DNA of 64,000 nt from a virus: positions 16,740 to 80,739 of the IMG/VR virus record IMGVR_UViG_3300010885_037407; one strand, given 5' to 3'. The stretch's first letter is position 1, and each line of letters starts with the position of its first letter. A program made the translations under genes and the position numbers. Shown here piece by piece: positions 26,837 to 34,821 of the stretch. The notes beneath the pieces are model-generated. The model was not told the DNA's origin. It did not search any database and saw nothing but the letters and a program-made list of their open reading frames with translations.

Positions 26837-27025
26837 TTATTTAATTGAATATTTTGTTCTTCCGTCTAACGACTCTGCTTTTATTAAATCTTTAGTAATA
26901 TTTACTAATTTCATATCATGATGCCTTTTTAATATTTCTATTAATTCAACACGAGTAAGTCTTTTGTTTTGCCATAATGTATGCAAAGCTCTTAACATTT
27001 CAAATTCCGTAGCTTTATTTATCAT
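26837..27025 (-). CDS. Small hypothetical helical protein
   Basis: A 62-residue, mostly helical, basic protein (FEMLRALHTLWQNKRLTRVE) whose pattern suggests a small winged-helix-like or helix-turn-helix domain, though I cannot confirm it. Overlaps the upstream gene by 11 bases and lies 3 bases from groES. Possibly a regulator; function unknown. Confidence 0.45.
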   Translation of the reverse strand: MINKATEFEMLRALHTLWQNKRLTRVELIEILKRHHDMKLVNITKDLIKAESLDGRTKYSIK

Positions 27026-27311
27026 CTAATTTAATTTCATCTTCTTCTTTAACTATAGGTATAAAGTTTTCTTCATCTTCATCAGTCAGACTAGTGCCTG
27101 ATAATGTAAGTAACATTCTTTCTTTAATTTCTGAATTTACTGCTGCGTCCATTAACTTAATTAAGTTAAGTGGATCTTTACCAAAGATATTAAAGAATCT
27201 TTCTAAACTCTCGTCTAATTGGAAACGAGTATCGCCTTGAGCCCAGCCTTTCTCGAAATCAAGATCAAGTACAAAGGCATTTTTCAATATTTTATCTAAA
27301 TCTAAACGCAT
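27015..27311 (-). CDS. Small acidic hypothetical protein
   Basis: A 98-residue acidic protein with a helical centre (FNIFGKDPLNLIKLMDAAVN) and an Asp/Glu-rich tail (TDEDEENFIPIVKEEDEIKL). No known motif. It overlaps queE by 10 bases and the following gene by 11, so it is translated with the queD-queE-groES-folE set. Function unknown. Confidence 0.5.
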   Translation of the reverse strand: MRLDLDKILKNAFVLDLDFEKGWAQGDTRFQLDESLERFFNIFGKDPLNLIKLMDAAVNSEIKERMLLTLSGTSLTDEDEENFIPIVKEEDEIKLDDK

Positions 27312-28075
27312 CTTTCTGTATCAAAAGCAATTATATGAGGTCTTCCTGTAAATCTAAATCCATTATCTCTTACCCAATCCATTACTTTAGGATAGGTTTT
27401 CAATAGTGCTACTCTAGTATCACCTGCCGGCATAAAATAAACTTTATCTTCTGGAATGTCCATCATATGAATAAATCCTAAAATTTCTTCTAATATTGAT
27501 TCTTCTTCACCATCCCATACAGGTTTGATTTGATAATCTAAATGATACACAATTGATTTAGCTATAGCATCATAATTCAATCTTAACTTGTTATGCTGCT
27601 TGACCATCTTGTCGTCAACGATGTCGCCGCTCGGAGTGCTAACACCTGGTTTCGGAATACTATTTGAAAACTTAGGGCTAATGCTAAGTAAATCAATCGG
27701 AAAGTCTGTTTCCAAGAAATGACTTCCTTCAGTTTCCATAGTAATAAAAATTCCTCTTTCATTTGCTAAATGTGTTAATTCGTTTACTAATGCCGGATGC
27801 ATTGTAGGAGATCCTCCTGTTAGCATCATTTCTGTGATGTGCGGATTTGCATCATACATAGCTACAATGTCATTGAAGCTAAATGTACCTTTTTCAGGAT
27901 GAATAGAAGTGTACCAAGAATCACACCAACCACCATCTCCAAACCAACATCTGTGAGTACAGCCTGTCGTTCTAATTACTATAGTAGGATAACCTGCTCG
28001 AGAACCTTCTCCTTGAACTGCAGTGTATATTTCTACTATAGGAAGTGTTTTGTTATAATCTTCTATTCTTTTCAT
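27302..28075 (-). CDS. queE: 7-carboxy-7-deazaguanine synthase (QueE-type radical SAM)
   Basis: A 257-residue QueE. VEIYTAVQGEGSRAG is the family N-terminus. The cluster is GCTHRCWFGDGGWCDSW, a CX3CX7C arrangement (the extended form seen in other phage and bacterial QueE), and MLTGGSPTMH binds SAM. It converts 6-carboxy-tetrahydropterin to 7-carboxy-7-deazaguanine. Its ATG overlaps the stop of a 47-residue ORF as TAATG. Strong call. Confidence 0.93.
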   Translation of the reverse strand: MKRIEDYNKTLPIVEIYTAVQGEGSRAGYPTIVIRTTGCTHRCWFGDGGWCDSWYTSIHPEKGTFSFNDIVAMYDANPHITEMMLTGGSPTMHPALVNELTHLANERGIFITMETEGSHFLETDFPIDLLSISPKFSNSIPKPGVSTPSGDIVDDKMVKQHNKLRLNYDAIAKSIVYHLDYQIKPVWDGEEESILEEILGFIHMMDIPEDKVYFMPAGDTRVALLKTYPKVMDWVRDNGFRFTGRPHIIAFDTERCV

Positions 28076-28218
28076 TATTTAACTCCTTTAGATTTGTAAT
28101 GGTCTGCTTTGGAAAATTTAGAAGAAGACTCTTCTTTCTTTGCAACAAATGGCTTTTTAATTGTTGGTAACCAAGCCATAAATTGTTCGTAATTTGATTT
28201 TGCTGAATTCTTGCTCAT
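28075..28218 (-). CDS. Small basic hypothetical protein
   Basis: A 47-residue ORF (ATG 28216-28218, TAA 28075-28077) filling the gap between queD and queE. It is Lys/Ser-rich (KNSAKSNYEQFMAWLPTIKK) and ends KADHYKSKGVK. The TAATG junction with queE indicates coupled translation and argues that it is a real gene. Function unknown. Confidence 0.5.
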   Translation of the reverse strand: MSKNSAKSNYEQFMAWLPTIKKPFVAKKEESSSKFSKADHYKSKGVK

Positions 28219-28241
28219 GTAATTTATATTTAGTTATTTGT

Positions 28242-28724
28242 TTATCCTCGATATGAATTGCATATCTGATATGACGCTGCATTTCTTTCATGCTCATACA
28301 CTTCTACTTTTACTGCTGATACTCTGCCTTCAGTCTCTTCTTTAAGAAAATTATTAATTTTATTGAAAAGATACTCTGCAAATCTTTCACAGCCTGTTTC
28401 TGGAATTATTCTTAATTGAATAATACCTTCCGTGTTCATTTGCTTAAATAAAGGCAAATAAGGATCGTCTTCTGCTATGACAGTAGTATGATCTAATAAA
28501 TTTTCAAAAAACTCTTTAGGAGTAAATCCGTCAATTTTATTGGTAGCTCTTTTCATTCCGCCAAAGTCCCATACCCAGTTTCTTTCATCTAGTTCACCTT
28601 CAAACCATACTCTAAAAGATATAGCATATCCGTGAAGAAACTTACAATGCGTGCCATCTGCTTTCCATTGACGAAAACAAGTAGAGTAGCCGTCAAATAA
28701 CTTTGTTGATTGAAATTTTTTCAT
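28242..28724 (-). CDS. queD: 6-carboxy-tetrahydropterin synthase-like protein (QueD)
   Basis: A 160-residue QueD/PTPS-fold protein. THCKFLHGYAISF matches the catalytic-Cys and zinc-His segment, LLDHTT supplies the Asp-His dyad and KVEVYEHERN the substrate Glu. Two of the three usual zinc histidines appear replaced: the FxAAH position reads CFRQW, and HGH reads HGY. This variant may use other ligands, yet the context with folE and queE strongly supports the 7-deazaguanine step. Promoter-like motif at 28729-28752. Confidence 0.82.
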   Translation of the reverse strand: MKKFQSTKLFDGYSTCFRQWKADGTHCKFLHGYAISFRVWFEGELDERNWVWDFGGMKRATNKIDGFTPKEFFENLLDHTTVIAEDDPYLPLFKQMNTEGIIQLRIIPETGCERFAEYLFNKINNFLKEETEGRVSAVKVEVYEHERNAASYQICNSYRG

Positions 28725-28728
28725 ATTG

Positions 28729-28752
28729 TAAATATAAGAATTCCTTTTGAAT
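28729..28752 (-). promoter_or_regulatory. Candidate early/middle promoter motif ahead of queD
   Basis: Coding strand AATTCAAAAGGAATTCTTAT followed by ATTTA, close to the consensus AAAAGAATTnCTTATATTTA. It begins 5 bases from the queD ATG, between queD and the preceding gene, and probably drives the queD-queE-groES-folE unit. Confidence 0.55.
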
Positions 28753-29078
28753 TAAACAAGGATATTTAATTTACGAAGTGTATTAATTGCAATCTTCTCA
28801 CCTAAAGACAAGAATTCTTCTTGTTTGTTAGCTGACAAAGCAATGTCAATTAATTGTTGAACCCAGGCCTTTTGTTCAGGAGTAACTTTTTTATCGGTTA
28901 AGTAATCGCCAAGTTTGTCTAATTGAAGGAAGTTTTCTAAAACATGTTTTGGTTCTGGAGTTACTACATCCACAAATGATCCAAGGTTGTTGTTTTTAGG
29001 TTGTCTAGGTACTCTGGTAGTTTTAGTCTCTAATTTCGTAACTCCAGGAACACCTTTTTTTATTACTGCTGTTGCCAT
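28752..29078 (-). CDS. Hypothetical protein
   Basis: A 108-residue protein. The N-terminal third is basic and Pro/Thr-rich (VTKLETKTTRVPRQPKNNN) and likely disordered; the C-terminal two-thirds look helical (KAWVQQLIDIALSANKQEEF). No recognised family. It stands alone between a hairpin (29159-29182) with a promoter motif upstream and the queD promoter downstream. Function unknown. Confidence 0.5.
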   Translation of the reverse strand: MATAVIKKGVPGVTKLETKTTRVPRQPKNNNLGSFVDVVTPEPKHVLENFLQLDKLGDYLTDKKVTPEQKAWVQQLIDIALSANKQEEFLSLGEKIAINTLRKLNILV

Positions 29079-29099
29079 AACTGATTTAATTTTTATTTG

Positions 29100-29132
29100 T
29101 ATATAAATATAGTAATTTCTTTTGATATTACC
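29100..29132 (-). promoter_or_regulatory. Candidate early/middle promoter motif
   Basis: Coding strand GGTAATATCAAAAGAAATTA followed by CTATATTTATATA. It shares the GGTAnTATCAAAAG half with the copy at 39374-39403 and lies about 22 bases before the downstream ATG. Confidence 0.5.
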
Positions 29133-29158
29133 AAATTTTATTTTTGATCGAATAGTTG

Positions 29159-29182
29159 AATACTCCCATGGAAGGGAGTATT
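29159..29182 (-). terminator. Stable hairpin after gene 29188-30486
   Basis: Perfect 9-bp stem AATACTCCC / GGGAGTATT around a 6-base loop, six bases beyond the stop codon. The minus strand lacks a downstream U-run, so it may act as an mRNA 3'-end stabiliser or weak terminator rather than a classic intrinsic terminator. The plus strand side is U-rich. Confidence 0.5.
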
Positions 29183-29187
29183 TTATT

Positions 29188-30486
29188 TTATTTATTTTGA
29201 TCTTGTATGTATTCTTTGTCTTTGTATCTGTCTACTAAACCAAATCTATATCCGTCTTGTGATGATTCTATAGTTGCAAATTCACTCATATCACTTGATA
29301 CATGAGTAATACCTTTAAAGAAATAAATCAATCCAGCTTTGTCACCAAAAAATGCTGCTTTTATTTCTTTCAATCCTGATGTGAAATTTTTCGGGTCTTT
29401 TACGAATGGATGATTAAATAAATCAGCTAATACAATTTTACCTTCTTTGGATTCGTCTGTTACTGCAGAACCTACTTTGATATTAACATCTTGATTTTTT
29501 CCTGCTGCTGAAGCTAATGTTTTAGCATCTTCAGGTGTTATCCAATATTGAGAATCAATTGATGAACCTTTTATAGAAATTCTAGAAGTAGTAACGTCTT
29601 TATTCAAAGAAGTACTTCCTACTTTATCATGAAATTGTAATATTGCTTTGTATGCTTGATCAAGCATTCCCATAGGTACATCTCCTGGAGTTATAGTAAT
29701 TAAATCACCCGATGCTTTTTTTGTACTGACACTATCTATTATATCTACAATTATTTTCATAGCAGACGTTGATCCAAGTGACATTACATTTGCTCTAATA
29801 TCCGGAGATTGTAACTCTTCAATCAATGTATAAAATTCCATTAATTGTTTAGTAAAATTAAATCTAGATACTTTTCCTTCTGCTCCTGGACGAATATTAC
29901 CAGCTTTTATTTTACCTGATTTGGAATCTAAAATATCTAATGATTTAACTTCATAATGTTCAGACCCTACACCAATATCAAATGATTCTGTTGAACCTTG
30001 AACTACTGCATCTTTGACAAAAAATGATATAAATAATTCACCTTTTCCAATTGCTTGGCCTACAAAAGTATCCCATAATTTTTGATATGGCTTATAATCT
30101 TTTTTATTTAATTCAGCAACTGTTGCTAAAGATTTAAATGCATCTGAAAATAATACAATTTCTTGTTTAGACAAAGTACTCATTGTACCTTTAAACGAAA
30201 TTAATAAATTACTTGGCATTGTACTAATAAAATCTTCAAATTCTATTTTTTTACTAGAATCTAAATTAGTATAGAATTTAGCTAATGCAGGATATTGTTT
30301 TGTGAAATCTGAATTTGTGTCAGTTATTTCATCATCTGCTTCTGCTAAAACTGTAAATGGATTAGGCAAATTCATTTCTTTTAATACTTGTTTAAGTACC
30401 GCTAAATCTTTAGCTGTTTTTAAATCTGGATATCCTTTCTCACAGCGCCAGCTCCATTCTAAAAGTATTTTATCAATATCAACCAT
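29188..30486 (-). CDS. Hypothetical protein with possible nuclease-like D...EVK motif
   Basis: A 432-residue protein. The N-terminus (KILLEWSWRCEKGYPDLKTA) resembles short N-terminal segments recurring in proteins of large marine phages (recollection only). A mid-protein stretch SFDIGVGSEHYEVKS fits a D-(x)n-E-x-K nuclease core, but no further supporting motif is obvious. The rest alternates Ser/Lys-rich helices and strands. It sits downstream of dut in the nucleotide-metabolism unit and ends at a stable hairpin. Function open; nuclease identity speculative. Confidence 0.4.
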   Translation of the reverse strand: MVDIDKILLEWSWRCEKGYPDLKTAKDLAVLKQVLKEMNLPNPFTVLAEADDEITDTNSDFTKQYPALAKFYTNLDSSKKIEFEDFISTMPSNLLISFKGTMSTLSKQEIVLFSDAFKSLATVAELNKKDYKPYQKLWDTFVGQAIGKGELFISFFVKDAVVQGSTESFDIGVGSEHYEVKSLDILDSKSGKIKAGNIRPGAEGKVSRFNFTKQLMEFYTLIEELQSPDIRANVMSLGSTSAMKIIVDIIDSVSTKKASGDLITITPGDVPMGMLDQAYKAILQFHDKVGSTSLNKDVTTSRISIKGSSIDSQYWITPEDAKTLASAAGKNQDVNIKVGSAVTDESKEGKIVLADLFNHPFVKDPKNFTSGLKEIKAAFFGDKAGLIYFFKGITHVSSDMSEFATIESSQDGYRFGLVDRYKDKEYIQDQNK

Positions 30487-30519
30487 TATGTTTTCGTTTT
30501 AAATAAATATCAATTTTTA

Positions 30520-31053
30520 TTAGTTTCCTGTTGACCCATAACCTCCAGTTCCTCTTTGAGAATCTTCAAGGTCTTCAACTTCTTCAAATGTAATTTGTGG
30601 ATAAGGTATGATAACTAATTGCCCTACTCTGTCTCCAATCTCGTAAGACGATTCATTAGCAATCCAAATAGCATTTTCTACAGGGCCTGTTAGTAAAGGA
30701 AGCCCTTTTCTTTCTCTGTCTTCTTGAAGTGTTTTTAAGATTTCAGGTTCCATTGTTTTACCTTTCATTCCTAAATCTTTAAATCGAAATTTAATTTCTC
30801 CTCGATAACCAGAATCTACTACACCTACATGATTTGCTAAAATCAATGTGGTTTTGGAAACTGAACTTCTAGGAAATAAAAGTCCAACATAACCTTCTGG
30901 AATTTCAACTGCTAAACCAGTTCCATATTCAATGAACAACCCTGATTGATCAATTTGGCAACTTACTGCTGTCAAATCTAATCCTGCATCACCATTGGTT
31001 GCATAGGTTGGAATTACAGCTGCATTGTCTAATTTTTTAATTTTTACTTTCAT
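30520..31053 (-). CDS. dut: dUTP diphosphatase (dUTPase)
   Basis: A 177-residue trimeric-type dUTPase. Motif 1 NGDAGLDLTA, motif 2 PRSSVS, motif 3 GVVDSGYRGEIKF and the C-terminal motif 5 RGTGGYGSTG are all present. It hydrolyses dUTP to dUMP, preventing uracil incorporation and feeding dTMP. I choose the ATG at 31051-31053; a TTG at 31062 would add three residues but lies deeper in the thioredoxin gene. Overlaps thioredoxin by 17 bases. Confidence 0.95.
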   Translation of the reverse strand: MKVKIKKLDNAAVIPTYATNGDAGLDLTAVSCQIDQSGLFIEYGTGLAVEIPEGYVGLLFPRSSVSKTTLILANHVGVVDSGYRGEIKFRFKDLGMKGKTMEPEILKTLQEDRERKGLPLLTGPVENAIWIANESSYEIGDRVGQLVIIPYPQITFEEVEDLEDSQRGTGGYGSTGN

Positions 31054-31306
31054 ACTTCGCAACTATTTCTTCTAATTTAATTAAGGATATTACTCCCACT
31101 ACTTTTTCTACTACTTCTCCATCTTGCTCAAATATAAATGTTGGAATGTTTCTAACAGCATATTTTGCTAATAGTTCTTGATTCTCATCTGCATTTACAA
31201 TTTCTGATGTTATTTTGTCACCTTGAGACTCAACGAATTTGTTGAAAATAGGTTTCATCATTTTACAAGGCCCGCACCATGGTGCTGATACATAAATTAT
31301 ATTCAT
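31037..31306 (-). CDS. Thioredoxin
   Basis: An 89-residue thioredoxin with the WCGPC active site in VSAPWCGPCKMMKPIF and a cis-Pro segment RNIPTFIFEQDGE. It is slightly shorter than bacterial thioredoxins but carries the core fold. It probably re-reduces the phage ribonucleotide reductase, encoded just upstream in the same unit, through the C-terminal CVSC of NrdA. The TTG/ATG start of dut overlaps its 3' end. Confidence 0.93.
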   Translation of the reverse strand: MNIIYVSAPWCGPCKMMKPIFNKFVESQGDKITSEIVNADENQELLAKYAVRNIPTFIFEQDGEVVEKVVGVISLIKLEEIVAKYESKN

Positions 31307-31310
31307 AACT

Positions 31311-32114
31311 TTAATATTTGCTAACTTCTTTAGCGTTTATAATTTCCAACGGTTTAACTATTATTTCATTCCATAAATAAGTGGAATGGTCTGTGTCACT
31401 GCATAATGTAGCATTTGAGCATAAATTAGGTTCTTCTCCTTCTGGAAATCCTAATCTATACATATTTGCTGCTTTGTTACCTTTGTCAGTAACAATTGAT
31501 TTTACATCAGATTTAAAAGCAGCTACTAATTTACCTTTGAGTTTAATTAGCACATTTGACTCTGGTCTAAAGAATTTTTTGTATTGTTTTGTAAAAGTAG
31601 ATATTGCATAAATACCTCCATTGTCTATAGAGTCTTGCAAATTAGTAACGCCTTGCTCAGACGTCCAATGCAATACTGTGACTGTATTATCTATGCTTCC
31701 ATACACTTCTTTAGTAAATGTTTCATCTAATAATACAAATGGTTCTAAATCTCCCCGCGAATAAAAATATGCTATTTTAATTGAATCAATATATGATTCT
31801 CCATGCTCATCAATGAAAAATGATTTAAACTCATCTCGCAATTGCCATGCTCTAGAATTCACAAAATCTTCAATGAAATCTAATATATTCTTTTGAGTTA
31901 ATAAATCATATCTTTGAGTTTCAACATAAAGTTGAAATTTGAAACAATCATTAATCAACTGCACTAATTCGTGATCATTGTCTATCACCCCACCTCTGGT
32001 ATCAATACCTCGTTTTTCTAATTCAAGGAATTGTTTTGCTATTGCCTCCCATTCTGAAATGGTATGAAATGCTGATTCGGGGTGGACGTATCCTCTTACA
32101 GGGAAATTTTCCAT
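31311..32114 (-). CDS. Possible ADP-ribosyltransferase-fold protein
   Basis: A 267-residue protein. The C-terminal half shows an order of motifs like the NAD-binding core of ADP-ribosyltransferases or KptA-like enzymes: LHWTS with His149, ISTFTK with Ser172/Thr173, and LWNEIIVKP with Glu250. The N-terminal half is helical and unassigned. T4 uses ADP-ribosyltransferases to modify host RNA polymerase, so a host-modifying role is conceivable. It lies in the middle of the RNR-thioredoxin-dUTPase unit. Motif-level evidence only. Confidence 0.4.
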   Translation of the reverse strand: MENFPVRGYVHPESAFHTISEWEAIAKQFLELEKRGIDTRGGVIDNDHELVQLINDCFKFQLYVETQRYDLLTQKNILDFIEDFVNSRAWQLRDEFKSFFIDEHGESYIDSIKIAYFYSRGDLEPFVLLDETFTKEVYGSIDNTVTVLHWTSEQGVTNLQDSIDNGGIYAISTFTKQYKKFFRPESNVLIKLKGKLVAAFKSDVKSIVTDKGNKAANMYRLGFPEGEEPNLCSNATLCSDTDHSTYLWNEIIVKPLEIINAKEVSKY

Positions 32115-32150
32115 TTACTTTTCTTTTATATAAATATACAAAACAAAATC

Positions 32151-33776
32151 TTATCCTTCACAGCTAACACACTCTAAAATATTTCTAGAAAATGATTGTG
32201 CTGAACTTTGGCTGAATTGATAATATAGTGTCTTAATGCCTTCTTCATGAGCATATAAATATAACTGATTGATATCTTTTGCAGGAACACTTGGATGAAT
32301 CATCAAATTTAAAGATTGAGATTGATCTATGAATTGCTGTCTTTGAGCTGCTTGTAATATAATTTCTTTAGGAGATATTTCAATAAATGATTTGAAAACT
32401 TCTTTAGTTGGAAAATCTAAATGTTGCACAGATCCATCCTTTTTCAAAATGTCTTCCCATACTTCTGGAGTATTCAATCCATACTTTTCAAGCTCTTGAA
32501 TCAAATAAGGGTTTTTATAAATGGTTTTTGATTTAGCCAAATCCTTAATAAAGTAATTTGATTTGATTGGCTCAATACCCATTGACACTTGACCTAAAAT
32601 AAATGAACTTGATTTTGTAGGTGCTATTGCTACCAATGTAGTATTAGCATATCCATCTCTTAAAGATATATAACCTCTTCCATCATACAAACATTTTGAT
32701 GCAGCCTCGCTTTTTTCTTTAATCGTTTTGAATATTTCATAATTCAAAGCTTTTGCTTGAAGCGATTCAAACGGAATTAGTTTTGATTGAAACAGTGAGT
32801 GATATCCTAAAACACCTAAACCTATTGCTCTATGCTGTTCGGCAAATCTATGTGCTCTAGACATACCAGGCATCTTATAAGATTTATTAATGAACTCATC
32901 TATTACTGCATTTAAGAACTGTGTATATACTTCAATAGCATCAGTCTTTTTAAGTTCATCCCAATGTAATAAATTAATTGAACCTAAACAACATACAAAT
33001 GAATTAAATGAATCTGTAGGTAATTGAATTTCGCTGCATAAATTAGATGCTGTAATGTCCAATCCTAACTCTTTATATGGAGTATTTTTATTTGAATTGT
33101 CTTTGAACATTATATATGGAAATCCAAATTCATTTCGCTTTTGAATTATCTTTGCCCATATTTTTCTTTTATCCGAATCCCCAGCTTTCATTTCTTCTAA
33201 CCAAGCATCAGTTACTGTAATGCCATATTGCAAATTTTGAATAGGATTTCCTTCAGTGCCAATATCTAAAAATTCTAGAATGTCGCCATGCTCTACAGGT
33301 AGCCATACTGCACAGGCTCCTCTTCTTGCCTCTGATTGTTTACATACATCTACTGTTGTATCATATAATCTAGCATAATGCACAGGTCCGTCTGCGGTAC
33401 CTCCCGTTGATATCTTTGCACCTCGTTCTCTAATGTTACCTAAATAAGCAGAAGTGCCTCCTCCATATTTAGACATCATTCCAATTTCACGACTTGCATT
33501 TAAAATACTGTTTAAAGTGTCATCTACATTTGACCCATAGCAGCTTATAGGTAACCCTTTGTCTTTTCCAAAATTTATCCAAACGGGAGTAGATAAACTA
33601 TAAAATCCACGCGCCATATAATCTTCAAACTTCAAAGCAAAACCTTCAATTTTAAGATACTTTTCTGCTTTGTTAGCAATGTCTTTTATTCGTTGTTCTG
33701 GGGACTCTGTAATGTAACCTCTTGAAAGAAATGTTCGGCTATTTTCATTTAGCCAATCATATTTTTTATATTCCAT
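32151..33776 (-). CDS. nrdA: Ribonucleotide reductase class I large subunit (NrdA-like)
   Basis: A 541-residue catalytic subunit. SCYGS and CCLGSIN supply the redox Cys pair, SNLCSEI the thiyl-radical Cys in the NxCxE loop, YYQFSQ the radical-transfer Tyr pair, and the tail ends CVSCEG for thioredoxin reduction. It lacks the roughly 100-residue N-terminal ATP-cone of E. coli NrdA, so overall activity control by dATP is probably absent. It lies 4 bases after nrdB. It reduces NDPs to dNDPs for phage DNA synthesis. Confidence 0.95.
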   Translation of the reverse strand: MEYKKYDWLNENSRTFLSRGYITESPEQRIKDIANKAEKYLKIEGFALKFEDYMARGFYSLSTPVWINFGKDKGLPISCYGSNVDDTLNSILNASREIGMMSKYGGGTSAYLGNIRERGAKISTGGTADGPVHYARLYDTTVDVCKQSEARRGACAVWLPVEHGDILEFLDIGTEGNPIQNLQYGITVTDAWLEEMKAGDSDKRKIWAKIIQKRNEFGFPYIMFKDNSNKNTPYKELGLDITASNLCSEIQLPTDSFNSFVCCLGSINLLHWDELKKTDAIEVYTQFLNAVIDEFINKSYKMPGMSRAHRFAEQHRAIGLGVLGYHSLFQSKLIPFESLQAKALNYEIFKTIKEKSEAASKCLYDGRGYISLRDGYANTTLVAIAPTKSSSFILGQVSMGIEPIKSNYFIKDLAKSKTIYKNPYLIQELEKYGLNTPEVWEDILKKDGSVQHLDFPTKEVFKSFIEISPKEIILQAAQRQQFIDQSQSLNLMIHPSVPAKDINQLYLYAHEEGIKTLYYQFSQSSAQSFSRNILECVSCEG

Positions 33777-33780
33777 ATTT

Positions 33781-34761
33781 TTAAAATAAATCGTCTTCTG
33801 TTATACTTTGGCTTTTTTTGTTGTAATCTATTGATTTTTTGTAAAAGAAATCTCCTTCTTTTGTAGAAGTAATTTCTACATCAAACCATAATGTTTTTTC
33901 AATCTCTTCAAAATCTACTTCAAAAATAGGTTTCATATCTATTTTTTGAAGTGAATTATTAAATCTGTTTTTAATAAAGTTTTTAATTGTATCTTTTGAT
34001 AAAAACTCTAATTCGCCTTTTTCAAAAATCCAATCCAAGATTTTTACTTCTGCCTTATAAGCTTTTTTACATGCTGAATCAATTAATGTTTCAAATTCTT
34101 CATCAAACCATTCAGGATTTTCTTTTTTGATAATATTGATAATTTCAGCTCCGAAATTACCATGAATTTCTTCTTCTTTAGATGTAGCTTCAACTACATT
34201 GGAAATTCCTTTAAATAAATTTCTTTCTTTATTGAAAGACATCATTGTTAAGAATTGACTGAATAGACTTACATGCTCTATAAATAAAGAAAATAACAAT
34301 ACTGATTTAGTGTACATTTTATTGTCTTTGCTTCTAGTACCATCTAAGTATTTAGTTAAATAAGCTATTCTGTCTTTGATTGCTGGAATCTCTACTACAT
34401 GTTGAAATTCTTCTTCTAATCCTAAAATTCTTAATAATTGAGCGTAAGCATCTTTATGCCTTACTTCAGATTCTGCAAATGTCATTCCTACATCTCCAAT
34501 TTCTGTTATAGGCATTCTTTTGTAAAGATCTGCCCAAAATGTTTTTACGTTAACTTCAATTTGTGCTATTGCCAACATTGAACGTTTGATGACTTCTCTT
34601 TCGTCAGCTGTTATTTTTGTTTTGAAATCGTCAATATCAGTTGTGAAATTGAATTCAGTATGAATCCAATATGAGTGACGAATAGCATCTTTATATGCTA
34701 ACAAAGAAGGATACTCATAGGGTAAGATATTGACCCTAGGTATAAAAATGTTGTTGTTCAT
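33781..34761 (-). CDS. nrdB: Ribonucleotide reductase class I small subunit (NrdB-like)
   Basis: A 326-residue diiron/dimanganese radical subunit. Glu99 and His102 with Tyr106 (SEVRHKDAY) match the ExxH...Y metal and radical site, and a second EEEIHGNF motif provides later ligands. The first carboxylate ligand position seems to be Glu69 (AIAQIEVN) rather than the usual Asp, which is worth checking. No N-terminal ATP-cone. It is cotranscribed with nrdA. Confidence 0.93.
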   Translation of the reverse strand: MNNNIFIPRVNILPYEYPSLLAYKDAIRHSYWIHTEFNFTTDIDDFKTKITADEREVIKRSMLAIAQIEVNVKTFWADLYKRMPITEIGDVGMTFAESEVRHKDAYAQLLRILGLEEEFQHVVEIPAIKDRIAYLTKYLDGTRSKDNKMYTKSVLLFSLFIEHVSLFSQFLTMMSFNKERNLFKGISNVVEATSKEEEIHGNFGAEIINIIKKENPEWFDEEFETLIDSACKKAYKAEVKILDWIFEKGELEFLSKDTIKNFIKNRFNNSLQKIDMKPIFEVDFEEIEKTLWFDVEITSTKEGDFFYKKSIDYNKKSQSITEDDLF

Positions 34762-34821
34762 GTTGTGTGATTAGATTGGTTCGGTCCCTCCCTGGTATTA
34801 TAATTATCAAATATTTTACTA

